Shown: positions 20,159 through 28,598 of the stretch, one piece after another
Layout of the letters: the number at the start of each line of letters is the position of its first letter
Numbering within the stretch: the stretch's first letter is position 1
IMG/VR virus record: IMGVR_UViG_3300049448_000349
Coordinates: 1 to 33,042 of that record
Reading direction: 5' to 3' (one strand)
From: a virus
DNA: 33,042 nucleotides
The notes under the pieces: generated by a model
Seen by the model: only the letters and a program-made list of their open reading frames with translations
The model's database searches: none
What the model was told of the DNA's origin: nothing
Made by a program: the position numbers and the translations under genes

Positions 20159-21515
20159 GCTGCTCCAACGAGGGGCTGAAGCTCTTACCCTTGTAGAGGA
20201 AGCGGGGATTTGTATTGATCTTGTTTATGTTAGGGAGAAACTGGCTTGGGTTGAGCAAAAGTTAAAGCAGTCAGAATTACGACTAAAGAGCAGTGAGTTA
20301 GGCATTGCTTGGCTTGGTCGCTATGGTGATGCAATGAAGATTCAAAGTGTCCCTCAATTGAGACACATCCTTTATCAGGATATGCGAGCTAAACCATTCA
20401 AGATGTCTGAGGGTGGTGAAGAGAGTACAAACGAGGAATCCCTTCGACAGACTAATGTTGATGGTGTTGTCCATTTGTTGCGGATGCGGAGGCTGAAAAA
20501 GGCTAAAGATGTTTTGAAAGTGTTGATTAGATCTACAGTCAATGGCAAGATCCACCCATCTTTTCTGTTGCATACAGTATCAACGTATAGATCGTCTAGT
20601 GCTGATCCCAACCTGCAGAATATACCAGCCCGAGATAAAGAAATTATGGACATCTGTAGAAGGGCGTTTCTTCCCAGCCCTGGTCATATTTTGATGGAGA
20701 TTGACTTTTCAGGTATTGAAGTCGGTATTGCAGCAACTTATCACAAAGATCCTGTAATGATTAAGTACTTACAGGATGAGACAAGTGATATGCACGGGGA
20801 TATGGCAGGTGAGATTTTCTTGCTGCCCAAATTGAATACCCCTCTCAAAGAGATGGAAGGTGGGTATACATTAAGGCAGTCAGCAAAGAACGGGTTTGTC
20901 TTCCCGCAATTCTACGGTGACTATTACGAGCCCTGCGCGCTTAATGTCGCTTGTTCCTGGTGCAAGCTACCAAAGGATGGAATGTGGAAGCCTAATCACG
21001 GTGTTGTATTTAATGGTAAACCCATAGGGGAACATTTGATATCTAAAGACATTGATTCGTTTAGTGTATTTGTTGATCACATGGAACGGGTACAAAACAA
21101 CTTTTGGGGCAAGCGTTTCAAAGTATATAATGCTTGGAGAAAGACTTGGCATTCTAAGTACCAAAAGACCGGTGAATTTGAAATGAAGACCGGGTTTAGG
21201 GTCTCCGGTGTTATGGAAAAGAATCAAGTAATCAATTTCCCTGTACAAGGGGCCGCATTCCATTGTTTGTTATGGTCTTTGATTGAAATGGTAAAGCAGT
21301 TAAAGGGTTGGCAGAGTAAGGTGGTTGGTGAGATACACGACAGTATGCTGATAGATGCACATCCAGACGAGATCTCTGATATTATTCTAATGGCGCAGCA
21401 AATCTGCACGGTCGATCTACCAAACCACTGGTCTTGGATAGATATACCTATGCGTATCGAAGTTGCTGCCTCAGAAATAGATGGTAACTGGGCTGAAATG
21501 AAAGGTGCAGCATGA
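20136..21515 (+). CDS. DNA polymerase, family A, polymerase domain only
   Basis: 459 residues; GGAG seven bases upstream of the ATG. STYRSSSADPNLQNIPARD (150-167) is the family A T/R-S-S-x-PNLQN-IP block. Motif A is LMEIDFSGIEVGIAA (187-200, Asp190), motif B is RQSAKNGFVFPQFYG (247-261) with one residue more than the E. coli spacing, and motif C is GEIHDSMLID (398-407, HDS for HDE). The 5' nuclease and 3'-5' exonuclease domains are missing; the latter is on the 18724 product. A 70-residue insertion (about 265-325, two Cys pairs) lies after motif B. It is the replicative polymerase of the phage. Confidence 0.88.
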   Translation: MKMMEAYKLLQRGAEALTLVEEAGICIDLVYVREKLAWVEQKLKQSELRLKSSELGIAWLGRYGDAMKIQSVPQLRHILYQDMRAKPFKMSEGGEESTNEESLRQTNVDGVVHLLRMRRLKKAKDVLKVLIRSTVNGKIHPSFLLHTVSTYRSSSADPNLQNIPARDKEIMDICRRAFLPSPGHILMEIDFSGIEVGIAATYHKDPVMIKYLQDETSDMHGDMAGEIFLLPKLNTPLKEMEGGYTLRQSAKNGFVFPQFYGDYYEPCALNVACSWCKLPKDGMWKPNHGVVFNGKPIGEHLISKDIDSFSVFVDHMERVQNNFWGKRFKVYNAWRKTWHSKYQKTGEFEMKTGFRVSGVMEKNQVINFPVQGAAFHCLLWSLIEMVKQLKGWQSKVVGEIHDSMLIDAHPDEISDIILMAQQICTVDLPNHWSWIDIPMRIEVAASEIDGNWAEMKGAA

Positions 21516-22471
21516 GTTTATATCAAAAATATCGTCCCCATTCTTTTGCTGAGATGGTCGGTAATGAAACGCTTGTATCTAATCTTAAAGGGTTGTTGGC
21601 TCTTGATGATCCTCCACATGCTTTTCTATTTCACGGACCCACTGGGTGTGGAAAAACGACACTGGGGAGGATAGTCGCAACCGAGTTAGGTTGTCATGAA
21701 CAAGACTTTAAGGAAATAGACACTGCTGACTTTCGTGGTATTGATACTGCTCGTACTATTAGGCATAACGCACACTATAAGGCATTGGGTGGCACCAGAC
21801 GTGCCTGGCTTATTGATGAGGCACATAAGCTGACTAATGATGCGCAAAATGCTTTGTTAAAGGGTCTGGAAGATCCACCAGATCATTGTTTTTATGTGCT
21901 TGCTACTACTGATCCTGATAAGCTTCTTGATACAATAAAGGGTAGATGCTCTGTTCACACGGTCAGTCCATTGACTATACCGAATATGGTCAGGTTAATG
22001 GTTAAGGTATGCGCCCGTGAGCATGTATCTTTACCAAAGAATGTACTAAGTGCTGTAGCGCTTAAGGCTTCACTTGGGTTTGACGCTGACAAAGTTGATA
22101 TTGATAAAGCCGAGATATGTTATCCCAGACACGCTCTTCAGCTTTTAGAAAAAGTCGTTGCGGCGGGTCCAGATGATTATATTAAGGTAATTGAAGCGTC
22201 CGACAATATAGCTAAGAATGCAGACAGGTTGGTGACATCGTTGCTTCAAAAACATCGTTGGCGTCAAGTTAGTTCGATTCTATCGATAATTCCTGAAGAT
22301 GATGTTGAAATAACCCGTAGGCGTGTAATTGGTTATGCTCGTCAGGTTCTGTTGAATGGAGATGGGAATGACGTTGCTGCTGAAATAATTCATCATTTTT
22401 CAGCACCATTCTTTGATAGTGGACCTCCTGGTCTAGCATTGGCATGTTATATGGTAATCAAAAGTGGGTGA
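21512..22471 (+). CDS. dnaX: Clamp-loader ATPase, DnaX-like
   Basis: 319 residues, ATGA overlap with the polymerase. It starts SLYQKYRPHSFAEMVGNE as in DnaX/RFC. Walker A is GPTGCGKT (42-49), Walker B is WLIDEAHK (99-106), sensor 1 is VLATTDPDKL, and the SRC arginine motif is GRCS (144-147). The zinc module of bacterial gamma/tau is absent, and the C-terminal region is short. It loads the 17259 clamp, possibly alone as a homo-oligomer, since no delta subunit is visible. Confidence 0.87.
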   Translation: MSLYQKYRPHSFAEMVGNETLVSNLKGLLALDDPPHAFLFHGPTGCGKTTLGRIVATELGCHEQDFKEIDTADFRGIDTARTIRHNAHYKALGGTRRAWLIDEAHKLTNDAQNALLKGLEDPPDHCFYVLATTDPDKLLDTIKGRCSVHTVSPLTIPNMVRLMVKVCAREHVSLPKNVLSAVALKASLGFDADKVDIDKAEICYPRHALQLLEKVVAAGPDDYIKVIEASDNIAKNADRLVTSLLQKHRWRQVSSILSIIPEDDVEITRRRVIGYARQVLLNGDGNDVAAEIIHHFSAPFFDSGPPGLALACYMVIKSG

Positions 22472-22477
22472 CGTAAT

Positions 22478-22486
22478 CGTATAATA
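22478..22486 (+). promoter_or_regulatory. CGTATAATA element before 22503
   Basis: TATAAT at 22480-22485 in the only gap of the replication block. Placement is tight: a start near 22492 would leave about 10 nt before the GTG, with part of the AGGAG site in the transcript. It matches elements before 9154 and 30786. Confidence 0.35.
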
Positions 22487-22502
22487 TAGTAGGAGATGTC
22501 AA

Positions 22503-22970
22503 GTGTCCTATGAGCAAGACATTGAGATTGATGAATCCGCTCTAGATGTAGAATGGGTAGATCATTCACGTAGGATGCTTGTGTACACAACCAATGCAGC
22601 TGAGGCACATCGCGATATGGATTTGGCAAAGGCGCAAGTTGACTATGTTAAAGCCCGACTTGATAAAGAAGTAAGAGAAGATCCCAGGGCGTTTGGTCTT
22701 GGAGATCGTATAACAGAGGGAGCAATTTCTTCTGTAATTACTATCAATGATGAATATGATGCAATTAATCGAGACTATATTGAAAAGAAGTATCAATATG
22801 AGGTGGCCACTGGAGTTGTTAAGTCGTTTGAGCATCGCAAAAGTGCCTTGGAAAATTTAGTGAGGCTGCATGGGCAAAGTTACTTTGCAGGACCCTCGGT
22901 TCCGCATAATTTATCCGAAGAGAGGCAAAAGCGAATTAATCGATCTATTAGACTACAGAGGAGAAATTGA
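22503..22970 (+). CDS. Phage protein of recombination region, unknown
   Basis: 155 residues from GTG with AGGAG at good distance. It is helical and charged, coiled-coil prone: DMDLAKAQVDYVKARLDKEVRED in part, then ITEGAISSVITINDEYDAIN and FEHRKSALENLVRLHGQSYF. This domain arrangement is frequent in phages next to SSB and RecA/UvsX genes, as here, so a recombination or SSB-related role is likely. I do not recognise a named family. Confidence 0.6.
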   Translation: MSYEQDIEIDESALDVEWVDHSRRMLVYTTNAAEAHRDMDLAKAQVDYVKARLDKEVREDPRAFGLGDRITEGAISSVITINDEYDAINRDYIEKKYQYEVATGVVKSFEHRKSALENLVRLHGQSYFAGPSVPHNLSEERQKRINRSIRLQRRN

Positions 22971-23156
22971 TTGGAATTTGCAATCGCAATCGTGGTTGTG
23001 GGTTTAGCCGCCTTGCCTTTCTATGTTTTTGTATTGGCTAAGTGCGCAGCATCGGGTTGGGCCGCTGGGACGATATCTTATCTGTCCTATACACGGAGGA
23101 AACAATCTAATGGCAAAGAGTCGCTTCACGAGTTTCAAGGACAAGATTGTCTTTAA
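22971..23156 (+). CDS. Small single-pass membrane protein, 61 aa
   Basis: TTG start immediately after the previous stop, with AGGAG seven bases upstream. Hydrophobic segment FAIAIVVVGLAALPFYVFVL (3-22), then a polar tail that overlaps the SSB gene by 47 bases. The hydrophobic N-terminus with a proper ribosome site supports it. Function unknown. Confidence 0.45.
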   Translation: MEFAIAIVVVGLAALPFYVFVLAKCAASGWAAGTISYLSYTRRKQSNGKESLHEFQGQDCL

Positions 23157-24261
23157 CGCTACTCAACAGCGTAACAAGGCAGCAAATTACGGTCATTTAT
23201 CCATCCCGCGAGGATTTACGGTCTTCAAGGAAGAGCCCGGTTCCCGCATTTCTATTGATATTATGTCTTATGTTGTCACAGACCCCAACCATCCAGATAA
23301 GGATGAGACAACGGGTAGTGCTGAAAAGGGTGGTCTTTGGTACCGTCGCCCTTACAAGTTGCATCGTAATGTTGGTGCTGATAAGTCATCGGTTGTCTGC
23401 CCCACAAGTATTGGGAAGAAGTGTCCGATTTGCGAGTATCGGTCAAAACTTCTTTCTGATGGTGTGGATTGGAAAGATGATGCAGTAAAGAACGCCCGTC
23501 CCAGTTCGCGGTCACTTTATTTGATTATTCCCAAGGATAACAAGAAGTTTGAAGAGAAACCGCATCTTTGGGATATATCGGACTTTCTGTTCCAGGCTAA
23601 GTTGAATAATGAGATTGAGGAAAACCCTGATGAGCTTGGGGATTTTCCGCATCCTGCTAATGGGTTGACGTTAAAGATCCGATTCTCTGAAGAGAAGCTT
23701 GGTGGGAACACGTTTGCGGAAACCTCGCGCATTGATTTTGAACAGCGTGGGTATGCTTACGATGATGCCACTATTGATGCACTGCCCTCACTTGACGAGG
23801 TCGTTACAATTAAGGATTACAAGGAAATCCAAAAGATGTTCCTTGAGGGTGGGGATGATGATGAACCAGAGGAAGAGAAACCAGTTATTCAGGTTACTCG
23901 TATCTCTGCGCGAACCGCACCCGCGCGAACTACACCAATAAGAACTGTTGTTGTACCTATAGAGGAAGAGACCGAAGAGGAACCAGAGGAGGAGCCCGAA
24001 GAGCCCGAAGAGGAGACACGTACGCCTTCTGTTTACCGTAGGCCTACACCGGTAGCGAAACCTGCAGAAAAGCCCGCAGCAAAGCCTCTAACACGTGGAG
24101 CGCCTCCGCCTGCTGCTCGTCCTGCTAAGGTAGCGGCCCCAGCTGAAGCTGGTACTTGTCCCCACGGATTTGTATTTGGTGAGGAATGCGATAAGCACGA
24201 TCAGTGCGAAGATTGTCCAGTTTGGACTGATTGCTACAATGCGAGTGGAAAAGCAGCATAA
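23110..24261 (+). CDS. Single-stranded DNA-binding protein, gp32-like
   Basis: 383 residues from ATG 23110 (GGAGG ten bases upstream). LWYRRPYKLHRNVG, then CPTSIGKKCPICEYRSKLL resembles the zinc-containing core of phage SSBs of the gp32 kind, followed by ARPSSRSLYLIIPKD and HLWDISDFLFQAKL. From about 265 there is a long acidic (EEETEEEPEEEPEEPEEE in part) and Ala/Pro-rich linker, usual in SSB tails that bind partners. Unusually, it ends with a second cysteine cluster (CPHGFVFGEECDKHDQCEDC, then CYN). It sits just upstream of the RecA-like gene. Confidence 0.72.
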   Translation: MAKSRFTSFKDKIVFNATQQRNKAANYGHLSIPRGFTVFKEEPGSRISIDIMSYVVTDPNHPDKDETTGSAEKGGLWYRRPYKLHRNVGADKSSVVCPTSIGKKCPICEYRSKLLSDGVDWKDDAVKNARPSSRSLYLIIPKDNKKFEEKPHLWDISDFLFQAKLNNEIEENPDELGDFPHPANGLTLKIRFSEEKLGGNTFAETSRIDFEQRGYAYDDATIDALPSLDEVVTIKDYKEIQKMFLEGGDDDEPEEEKPVIQVTRISARTAPARTTPIRTVVVPIEEETEEEPEEEPEEPEEETRTPSVYRRPTPVAKPAEKPAAKPLTRGAPPPAARPAKVAAPAEAGTCPHGFVFGEECDKHDQCEDCPVWTDCYNASGKAA

Positions 24262-25301
24262 TGACAGCATCACCTGATCTTGCACAACAAGTAGAGGCTA
24301 GGTTAAAGAAGCCTCTTGTAAGGCGTTCCCCCTTAGCAGGTACTGAGCACGTTATCTCCACAGGATCTACTTTGCTTGATATGGCAATCTCCGGTGGTCG
24401 CTTTAAAGAAGGCGGCCTACCGGGTGGGATCCTGGTTGAGATCTTTGGTCCTTCCAGTTGTGGCAAGACTGTGATGTTGTGTGAACTTGCGGGCGCTGTG
24501 CAACGCAAGGGTGGTAGGGTAATGTTTCGTGATCCGGAGGCTAGACTAAATGCGCAGTTCGCTAAGTTGTTTGGGTTTAAGGTTGAAGATTGCGACTACA
24601 AGCAACCTGATACGGTGCCTGAATTATTTGAGCCAGTCAGAAGTTGGAATCCTGAGTCCGAGAATGGCACGATTAATGGTGTCTTTGCGGACTCGCTTGC
24701 AGCGCTATCAACTAAGATGGAAATGGAGGATGCAGATAAATACGGGATGCGTAGAGCAAAAGAATTTAGTGAAGAATGCCGGAAAACGTGTCGAATCCTG
24801 ACCCAGCGCAATCTATTGATGGTTTGTTCTAATCAGGTTAGGCAAAATATTGATACAAACCCCTTTGCCGAAAAGTATACCAGTCCCGGTGGCGTCTCCA
24901 TTGGCTTTTATTCAAGTCTGAGGTTGCGTTGTCATACACCAAAAAAGATTGGGATTGAAAAAGATATTGGCAAGAGTAAGTTTAAGCGGGTTGTAGGTGT
25001 TGAAACTTCAGTTGAAGTGTATAAGAGCAGCCTGGATGTTCCATTCCGTACAGCACCATTGTATATCATGTACGACTTTGGCATAGACGACATCCGCGCT
25101 AATTTAATCTACAATAAGTCGATAGTGGGCTCCCAAACGTATAATATTGGTGAAAGAAGGTTGCATACTGGTCTTGATAAATCTATTAGAATAGTCGAAG
25201 AAGAGGGACTTGAACCAGAATTAAAGAAAGAGACTATTCAATTATGGCACGAAGTTGAAGAGAAGTTTAAGATAAATCGCAAACCAAAGAGGCGAGAGTG
25301 A
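24261..25301 (+). CDS. RecA/UvsX-like recombinase
   Basis: 346 residues; TAATG overlap with SSB. Walker A is GPSSCGKT (63-70), the catalytic Glu in FRDPEARL (Glu93 in place of the EAE/EH motif), Walker B is NGVFADSLAAL, loop 2 region NPFAEKYTSPGG, followed by SLRLR. It promotes strand exchange and recombination-dependent replication together with the SSB and the SbcCD-like proteins at 27-30 kb. The C-terminal region (VEEEGLEPELKKETIQLWHE) is short and acidic. Confidence 0.85.
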   Translation: MTASPDLAQQVEARLKKPLVRRSPLAGTEHVISTGSTLLDMAISGGRFKEGGLPGGILVEIFGPSSCGKTVMLCELAGAVQRKGGRVMFRDPEARLNAQFAKLFGFKVEDCDYKQPDTVPELFEPVRSWNPESENGTINGVFADSLAALSTKMEMEDADKYGMRRAKEFSEECRKTCRILTQRNLLMVCSNQVRQNIDTNPFAEKYTSPGGVSIGFYSSLRLRCHTPKKIGIEKDIGKSKFKRVVGVETSVEVYKSSLDVPFRTAPLYIMYDFGIDDIRANLIYNKSIVGSQTYNIGERRLHTGLDKSIRIVEEEGLEPELKKETIQLWHEVEEKFKINRKPKRRE

Positions 25302-25474
25302 GTGACCAAGGTAGAACAACCAGATATATTTACGCGGCAGGGTCCCTGGTTGAAGCTGACTTAGGGTCCAGATATAATTACTTGTATTTCTTTATTGGAG
25401 TTTTGATCGTGGCAGCAATAGGAGGTGGATTGTATGTAGGAACTTACGTAGTGTCTGCGTGTTTTTCGAAGTGA
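25298..25474 (+). CDS. Small membrane protein, 58 aa
   Basis: GTG start overlaps the recombinase stop (GTGA); stop TGA at 25472-25474. N-terminal 28 residues are polar, then one hydrophobic segment YLYFFIGVLIVAAIGGGLYV, and a short tail ending ACFSK. It fills what otherwise looks like a 180-base gap. Function unknown. Confidence 0.5.
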   Translation: MSDQGRTTRYIYAAGSLVEADLGSRYNYLYFFIGVLIVAAIGGGLYVGTYVVSACFSK

Positions 25475-25485
25475 AGGAGGAATAG

Positions 25486-25917
25486 ATGGAGAAGCGTCGT
25501 CTAGATGATCTGTGGGCCTATGACAAGTTCAGTCGTGCAGTAAAGGAAGAGCACGGCCTTGATCCTAGGAGCCACATTCGTTACCTTGAAGACCGTCGCG
25601 GTTGTTGCGTTGTTCTCGTCGTAAAGAAAAGCTCTTATAGCTGGGCTATCGACGAGGGCAATTTCAATTGGCTAGTCAACCTGCAGCGTCGCAATCGTGT
25701 AGACCAGACTTATGTTGCTCTGGTTGAGGATTGGGATAATGGAGAGATCATCAACTATGACACTGCGTTGAATGTTGACAGTCGCCTTCGCAATGTCCCA
25801 CCCAATAACGGTGATGACGGAGGCACTTATTGGTGGGTGGACGAGAATTTCACCCCCAGCGGTGGTACCGGTGGTGTGCTGAGTAGGGGTCGCACCCTCA
25901 CGAAGTCGCCGTTCTAA
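25486..25917 (+). CDS. Unknown protein, 143 aa
   Basis: GGAGG precedes the ATG. Mixed alpha/beta (GCCVVLVVKKSSYSWAID; QTYVALVEDWDNGEIINYD) with a Gly/Asp-rich loop (NNGDDGGTYWWVDE). The alternating strands and the DWDNGE segment are suggestive of a nuclease-like or beta-sheet binding domain, but I cannot assign a family. Its GC content is above that of the neighbours. The stop directly abuts the nuclease ATG. Confidence 0.55.
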   Translation: MEKRRLDDLWAYDKFSRAVKEEHGLDPRSHIRYLEDRRGCCVVLVVKKSSYSWAIDEGNFNWLVNLQRRNRVDQTYVALVEDWDNGEIINYDTALNVDSRLRNVPPNNGDDGGTYWWVDENFTPSGGTGGVLSRGRTLTKSPF

Positions 25918-26436
25918 ATGAAGGCAGGTTCCGGTAAAGGTAAAGGGGCAGCTTTCGAGCGTGAAGTCTCTCGAAGGCTGTCCCTTTGGTTATCGGAGGG
26001 TAAGCGAGATGATCTCTTGTGGCGCAGTGCTATGAGTGGTGGTCTCGCTACCTTACAATATAGAAAAGACAAGATAAATTTAACACAATCTGGAGATCTG
26101 AGTGCGGTAGGGGAAGGTGCGTACGAATTCTGTGAAAAGACCTTTGTTGAATGTAAGCACTATCAGGATTTGCAGATAGGCCGTTCCATTGTAAATAAGA
26201 CAGGTGGGTTGATTACCTTCTGGAAGATAGTGGTTAGGGAGGCTCGTAAGTATGATAAACGACCTCTGTTGATTGCAAAGCAGAATAGGTATCCCACTAT
26301 TGTAGTCACTGATACAAGGCATCCTCGTCTCTGGTTAAACCCTATTGTAACAGTGGACCACTGGGAAGTGCCTGCCTTCGTATATAATTTTGACAGTGTT
26401 ACAAGTGTACGTAGACCGCTTAGGAGAGGTAATTGA
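25918..26436 (+). CDS. PD-(D/E)XK nuclease, Holliday junction resolvase-like
   Basis: 172 residues. GKGKGAAFEREVSRRLSLWL (6-25) is the first helix with Glu14, then SGDLSAV (58-64) with Asp60, and KTFVECKHY (74-82) with Glu78 and Lys80: the E...GD...ExK core of the restriction-endonuclease/resolvase fold. The start GKGKG-x-x-FERE is the same as in archaeal Hjc-type and phage resolvases. It most likely cuts branched DNA during recombination or maturation. Confidence 0.7.
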   Translation: MKAGSGKGKGAAFEREVSRRLSLWLSEGKRDDLLWRSAMSGGLATLQYRKDKINLTQSGDLSAVGEGAYEFCEKTFVECKHYQDLQIGRSIVNKTGGLITFWKIVVREARKYDKRPLLIAKQNRYPTIVVTDTRHPRLWLNPIVTVDHWEVPAFVYNFDSVTSVRRPLRRGN

Positions 26437-26442
26437 AATGGA
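26428..26442 (+). repeat. 15-bp repeat at gene starts, copy 1 (copy 2 at 26627-26641)
   Basis: GGTAATTGAAATGGA spans the stop of one gene and the start of the next at both places. It carries the end of the ribosome site, the TGA stop and the ATG. Exact repetition at two successive junctions points to a duplicated gene-start cassette. Confidence 0.6.
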
Positions 26443-26635
26443 TATTAACTTGAAGAATGCTTATACAAAACTTATCAATAAGCATTATTCAGCGGTTCAA
26501 ACCGACACGCTTCTAGGTAATTGCGCAGATGATGATAAGTTTCTTAGACTTGAAAGAACTGCCAAACAATTCTGGGCAGACTATCACGAAGCTGAAAAAG
26601 AATTTCTCGCATTGTTGGAAGGAAAGGGTAATTGA
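26438..26635 (+). CDS. Small helical protein, 65 aa, unknown
   Basis: ATG within the 15-bp repeated start block. Helical and charged (MDINLKNAYTKLINKHY; LERTAKQFWADYHEAEKEFL). It has no recognised motif. Repeat copy 2 marks its end. Confidence 0.55.
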   Translation: MDINLKNAYTKLINKHYSAVQTDTLLGNCADDDKFLRLERTAKQFWADYHEAEKEFLALLEGKGN

Positions 26636-26636
26636 A

Positions 26637-26915
26637 ATGGACGACGAAAAGAAAGTAATGATTCCAGTCATTCAATTTGGTGGGATGCGCCCGCCGCGTA
26701 TCCGTGGCCCCGGTGAGGAGCTAAGCCGCCGCATGGGTGAAGGCTTTTCAGAGGCAATGGGTGATGAGGCGATTCGGGCTGACTTGGTGCTGGAAGTATT
26801 GGCCGTTTGGGTCACCGCACTGATTAAGGTACATCCGTCATGCCAGGAATATCTGGAAGGGTTCTTTATGGAGACGCTGGCGAATAGTTTATCCGAAGGT
26901 AATTCTATTCAATAG
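26637..26915 (+). CDS. Small protein, 92 aa, unknown
   Basis: ATG inside the second copy of the repeated start block. MIPVIQFGGMRPPRIRGPGE is a Pro/Gly-rich start, followed by long helices (AIRADLVLEVLAVWVTALIK; YLEGFFMETLANSL). High GC in its first part contrasts with its neighbours. Function unknown. Confidence 0.55.
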   Translation: MDDEKKVMIPVIQFGGMRPPRIRGPGEELSRRMGEGFSEAMGDEAIRADLVLEVLAVWVTALIKVHPSCQEYLEGFFMETLANSLSEGNSIQ

Positions 26916-26927
26916 AGTAGGTGGATG

Positions 26928-27161
26928 ATGACTGATCTAAGTGGATTCACGTTATTTAAGACAGGTGGGCGTTGGCAATTGTCAACTCGGCAGGAAGGAC
27001 GTGATGGTTGGGATGTCCGATTCATAGGTAATGAGCTTGCACAGGATATTTTTGAGAAGATCGCTACTGGTGTAGAACTTCCACCGGTTGTACATAGGAA
27101 AGTATTAGCATTATCACCGGATCCTATTGTAGCTAAGCCTAAGTTTGTTCGGGGAAACTAA
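26928..27161 (+). CDS. Small protein, 77 aa, unknown
   Basis: Start is one of two adjacent ATGs (26925 or 26928); the ribosome site AGGTGG abuts the first, so the second is more likely. Beta-rich start (FTLFKTGGRWQLSTRQ; WDVRFIGNELAQDIFEKI). TAATG-type overlap with the SbcD-like gene. No family is recognised. Confidence 0.55.
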   Translation: MTDLSGFTLFKTGGRWQLSTRQEGRDGWDVRFIGNELAQDIFEKIATGVELPPVVHRKVLALSPDPIVAKPKFVRGN

Positions 27162-28132
27162 TGTACCTGCTCTTTACCGACACCCATTGGGATGACAATC
27201 CTGTTAATGAATACCGGTGGCAGATCTTTGATAAAATCGAAGAGATTAAGACTCAATACCCGATTACCCACACGTTTAATCTCGGCGATGCGGTTGATCG
27301 TAAGGATAGGTTTACTGGTGCTTTTGTCAATCGTCTGTTTGAGCATCTTAAACAAGTGGCACCCATAACAATACTTCGTGGTAATCATGATACCACGCTT
27401 CGTCCTCCTAATTATTTTGATTTTATGTCTGAGGAGTTTCTCAGATCCAAGATCAACTATGTGGCAAAACCAGTCCCGTTCAATGATGGATTACTATTGT
27501 TACCATTCTCTGCAAAGCCAAAAGAAGATTGGAAGGGACTCAATTTTAGGGACTACAAAGCTGTATTTATGCACGCTACAGTCACCGGTGCTATCATTGA
27601 AAACGGGCAAGTAATGGAGAACCGAGGGTTCCCAATGATACCCGGTGATGTAAAGTTTTATAGTGGTGACGTCCATGTACCACAAGACGTTCGCAATATT
27701 ACTTATGTTGGTTGTCCTTACCCTATTAAGTTTGGTGATAGGTTTCCCTGCCGTATATTACTTCTTGATGAAGATACTTTTCTCATAATGGAAGAGATCA
27801 AACTAACCCCTCCACGTAAGCTCATGGTTGATATTAGGGATATTGAAGGGTTAGAAAAGATAAGAGTAAGGCAAGGTGATCAAGTAAAGATACGATTTTC
27901 CTGCAATCCTGCTGATATAGATTCCTTTGGACAGACCGAAGCTGCAATCTTGCGGTGGGCAAAAGAGCGTGGGGTAACGATCGCCGGTACAGAAGTGATC
28001 GTAAGCTCCACGTATAATAGGGATGTAGACACCAATCAGACACCTGAAATGATACTTAGGCGGTTTGCCGAACATGAAGGATTGACTGATGATATGCTTG
28101 GGGTTGGATTGATTATGTTGAAGGAGATGTAG
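27161..28132 (+). CDS. sbcD: SbcD/Mre11-like metallophosphoesterase (gp47-like)
   Basis: 323 residues. Metal motifs of calcineurin-like nucleases in order: LFTDTHW (4-10, Asp7 and His9), NLGDAVDRKD (40-49), LRGNHDTT (72-79), FMHATV, and YSGDVHVPQ. In phages this is the nuclease partner of the SbcC-like ATPase at 28963 and resects or processes ends for recombination-dependent replication. The C-terminal domain of about 120 residues is less conserved. Two small genes and a HAD-like gene separate it from sbcC. Confidence 0.85.
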   Translation: MYLLFTDTHWDDNPVNEYRWQIFDKIEEIKTQYPITHTFNLGDAVDRKDRFTGAFVNRLFEHLKQVAPITILRGNHDTTLRPPNYFDFMSEEFLRSKINYVAKPVPFNDGLLLLPFSAKPKEDWKGLNFRDYKAVFMHATVTGAIIENGQVMENRGFPMIPGDVKFYSGDVHVPQDVRNITYVGCPYPIKFGDRFPCRILLLDEDTFLIMEEIKLTPPRKLMVDIRDIEGLEKIRVRQGDQVKIRFSCNPADIDSFGQTEAAILRWAKERGVTIAGTEVIVSSTYNRDVDTNQTPEMILRRFAEHEGLTDDMLGVGLIMLKEM

Positions 28133-28366
28133 ATGTTAAAGGGGATCGCTGAAGAAAAGGACGGTCGCAAAGTTGTACTGATTGGCCTGTCACGTAAAAA
28201 TCTAGAAATACTTATGGCTGAAATGTTAGATACTCACATCAGGGTATCTGGCAAGGAAATGGGCATCCCCATGGATATACTCATTTTCTCTGGTGAGACC
28301 GAAGAAGTAATGTCGCTTATGATGACTCAGAAAAATACCAAGATGTATCTACATTCGGATGAGTAA
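28133..28366 (+). CDS. Small protein, 77 aa, unknown
   Basis: It starts directly at the SbcD stop. Alpha/beta (KVVLIGLSRKNLEILMAEML; PMDILIFSGETEEVMSLM). Compact and well formed; seen as a typical phage filler in SbcCD loci. No function can be read from the sequence. Confidence 0.6.
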   Translation: MLKGIAEEKDGRKVVLIGLSRKNLEILMAEMLDTHIRVSGKEMGIPMDILIFSGETEEVMSLMMTQKNTKMYLHSDE

Positions 28367-28598
28367 GCAACGATGGGGAAATTACGGTATTAGATGGGAA
28401 AAGGGCTTCTGGGTAGTTCATATCATCTGGATGTATTATGGTGGTGATCGTCATTGGTGTTCCAGTAGTCGTATGTTAAAGCGCAGATCCAAATCATTGC
28501 CTCGATTGTTAGAGAAGATGTCTAATGCTGAAGCGGTGATGCTGTTTCCTACTGCGGAGAAATGTAATGTCATCGTTCAAACCGACTCTTTGCATTGA
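28359..28598 (+). CDS. Small aromatic-rich protein, 79 aa, unknown
   Basis: ATG overlaps the previous gene end (GATGAG) and the stop lies inside the next gene by 32 bases. The N-terminus is rich in Trp/Tyr (RWGNYGIRWEKGFWVVHIIW), followed by a basic helix. No other gene fits this stretch, and translational coupling is good, but its long overlap lowers confidence. Confidence 0.5.
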   Translation: MSKQRWGNYGIRWEKGFWVVHIIWMYYGGDRHWCSSSRMLKRRSKSLPRLLEKMSNAEAVMLFPTAEKCNVIVQTDSLH

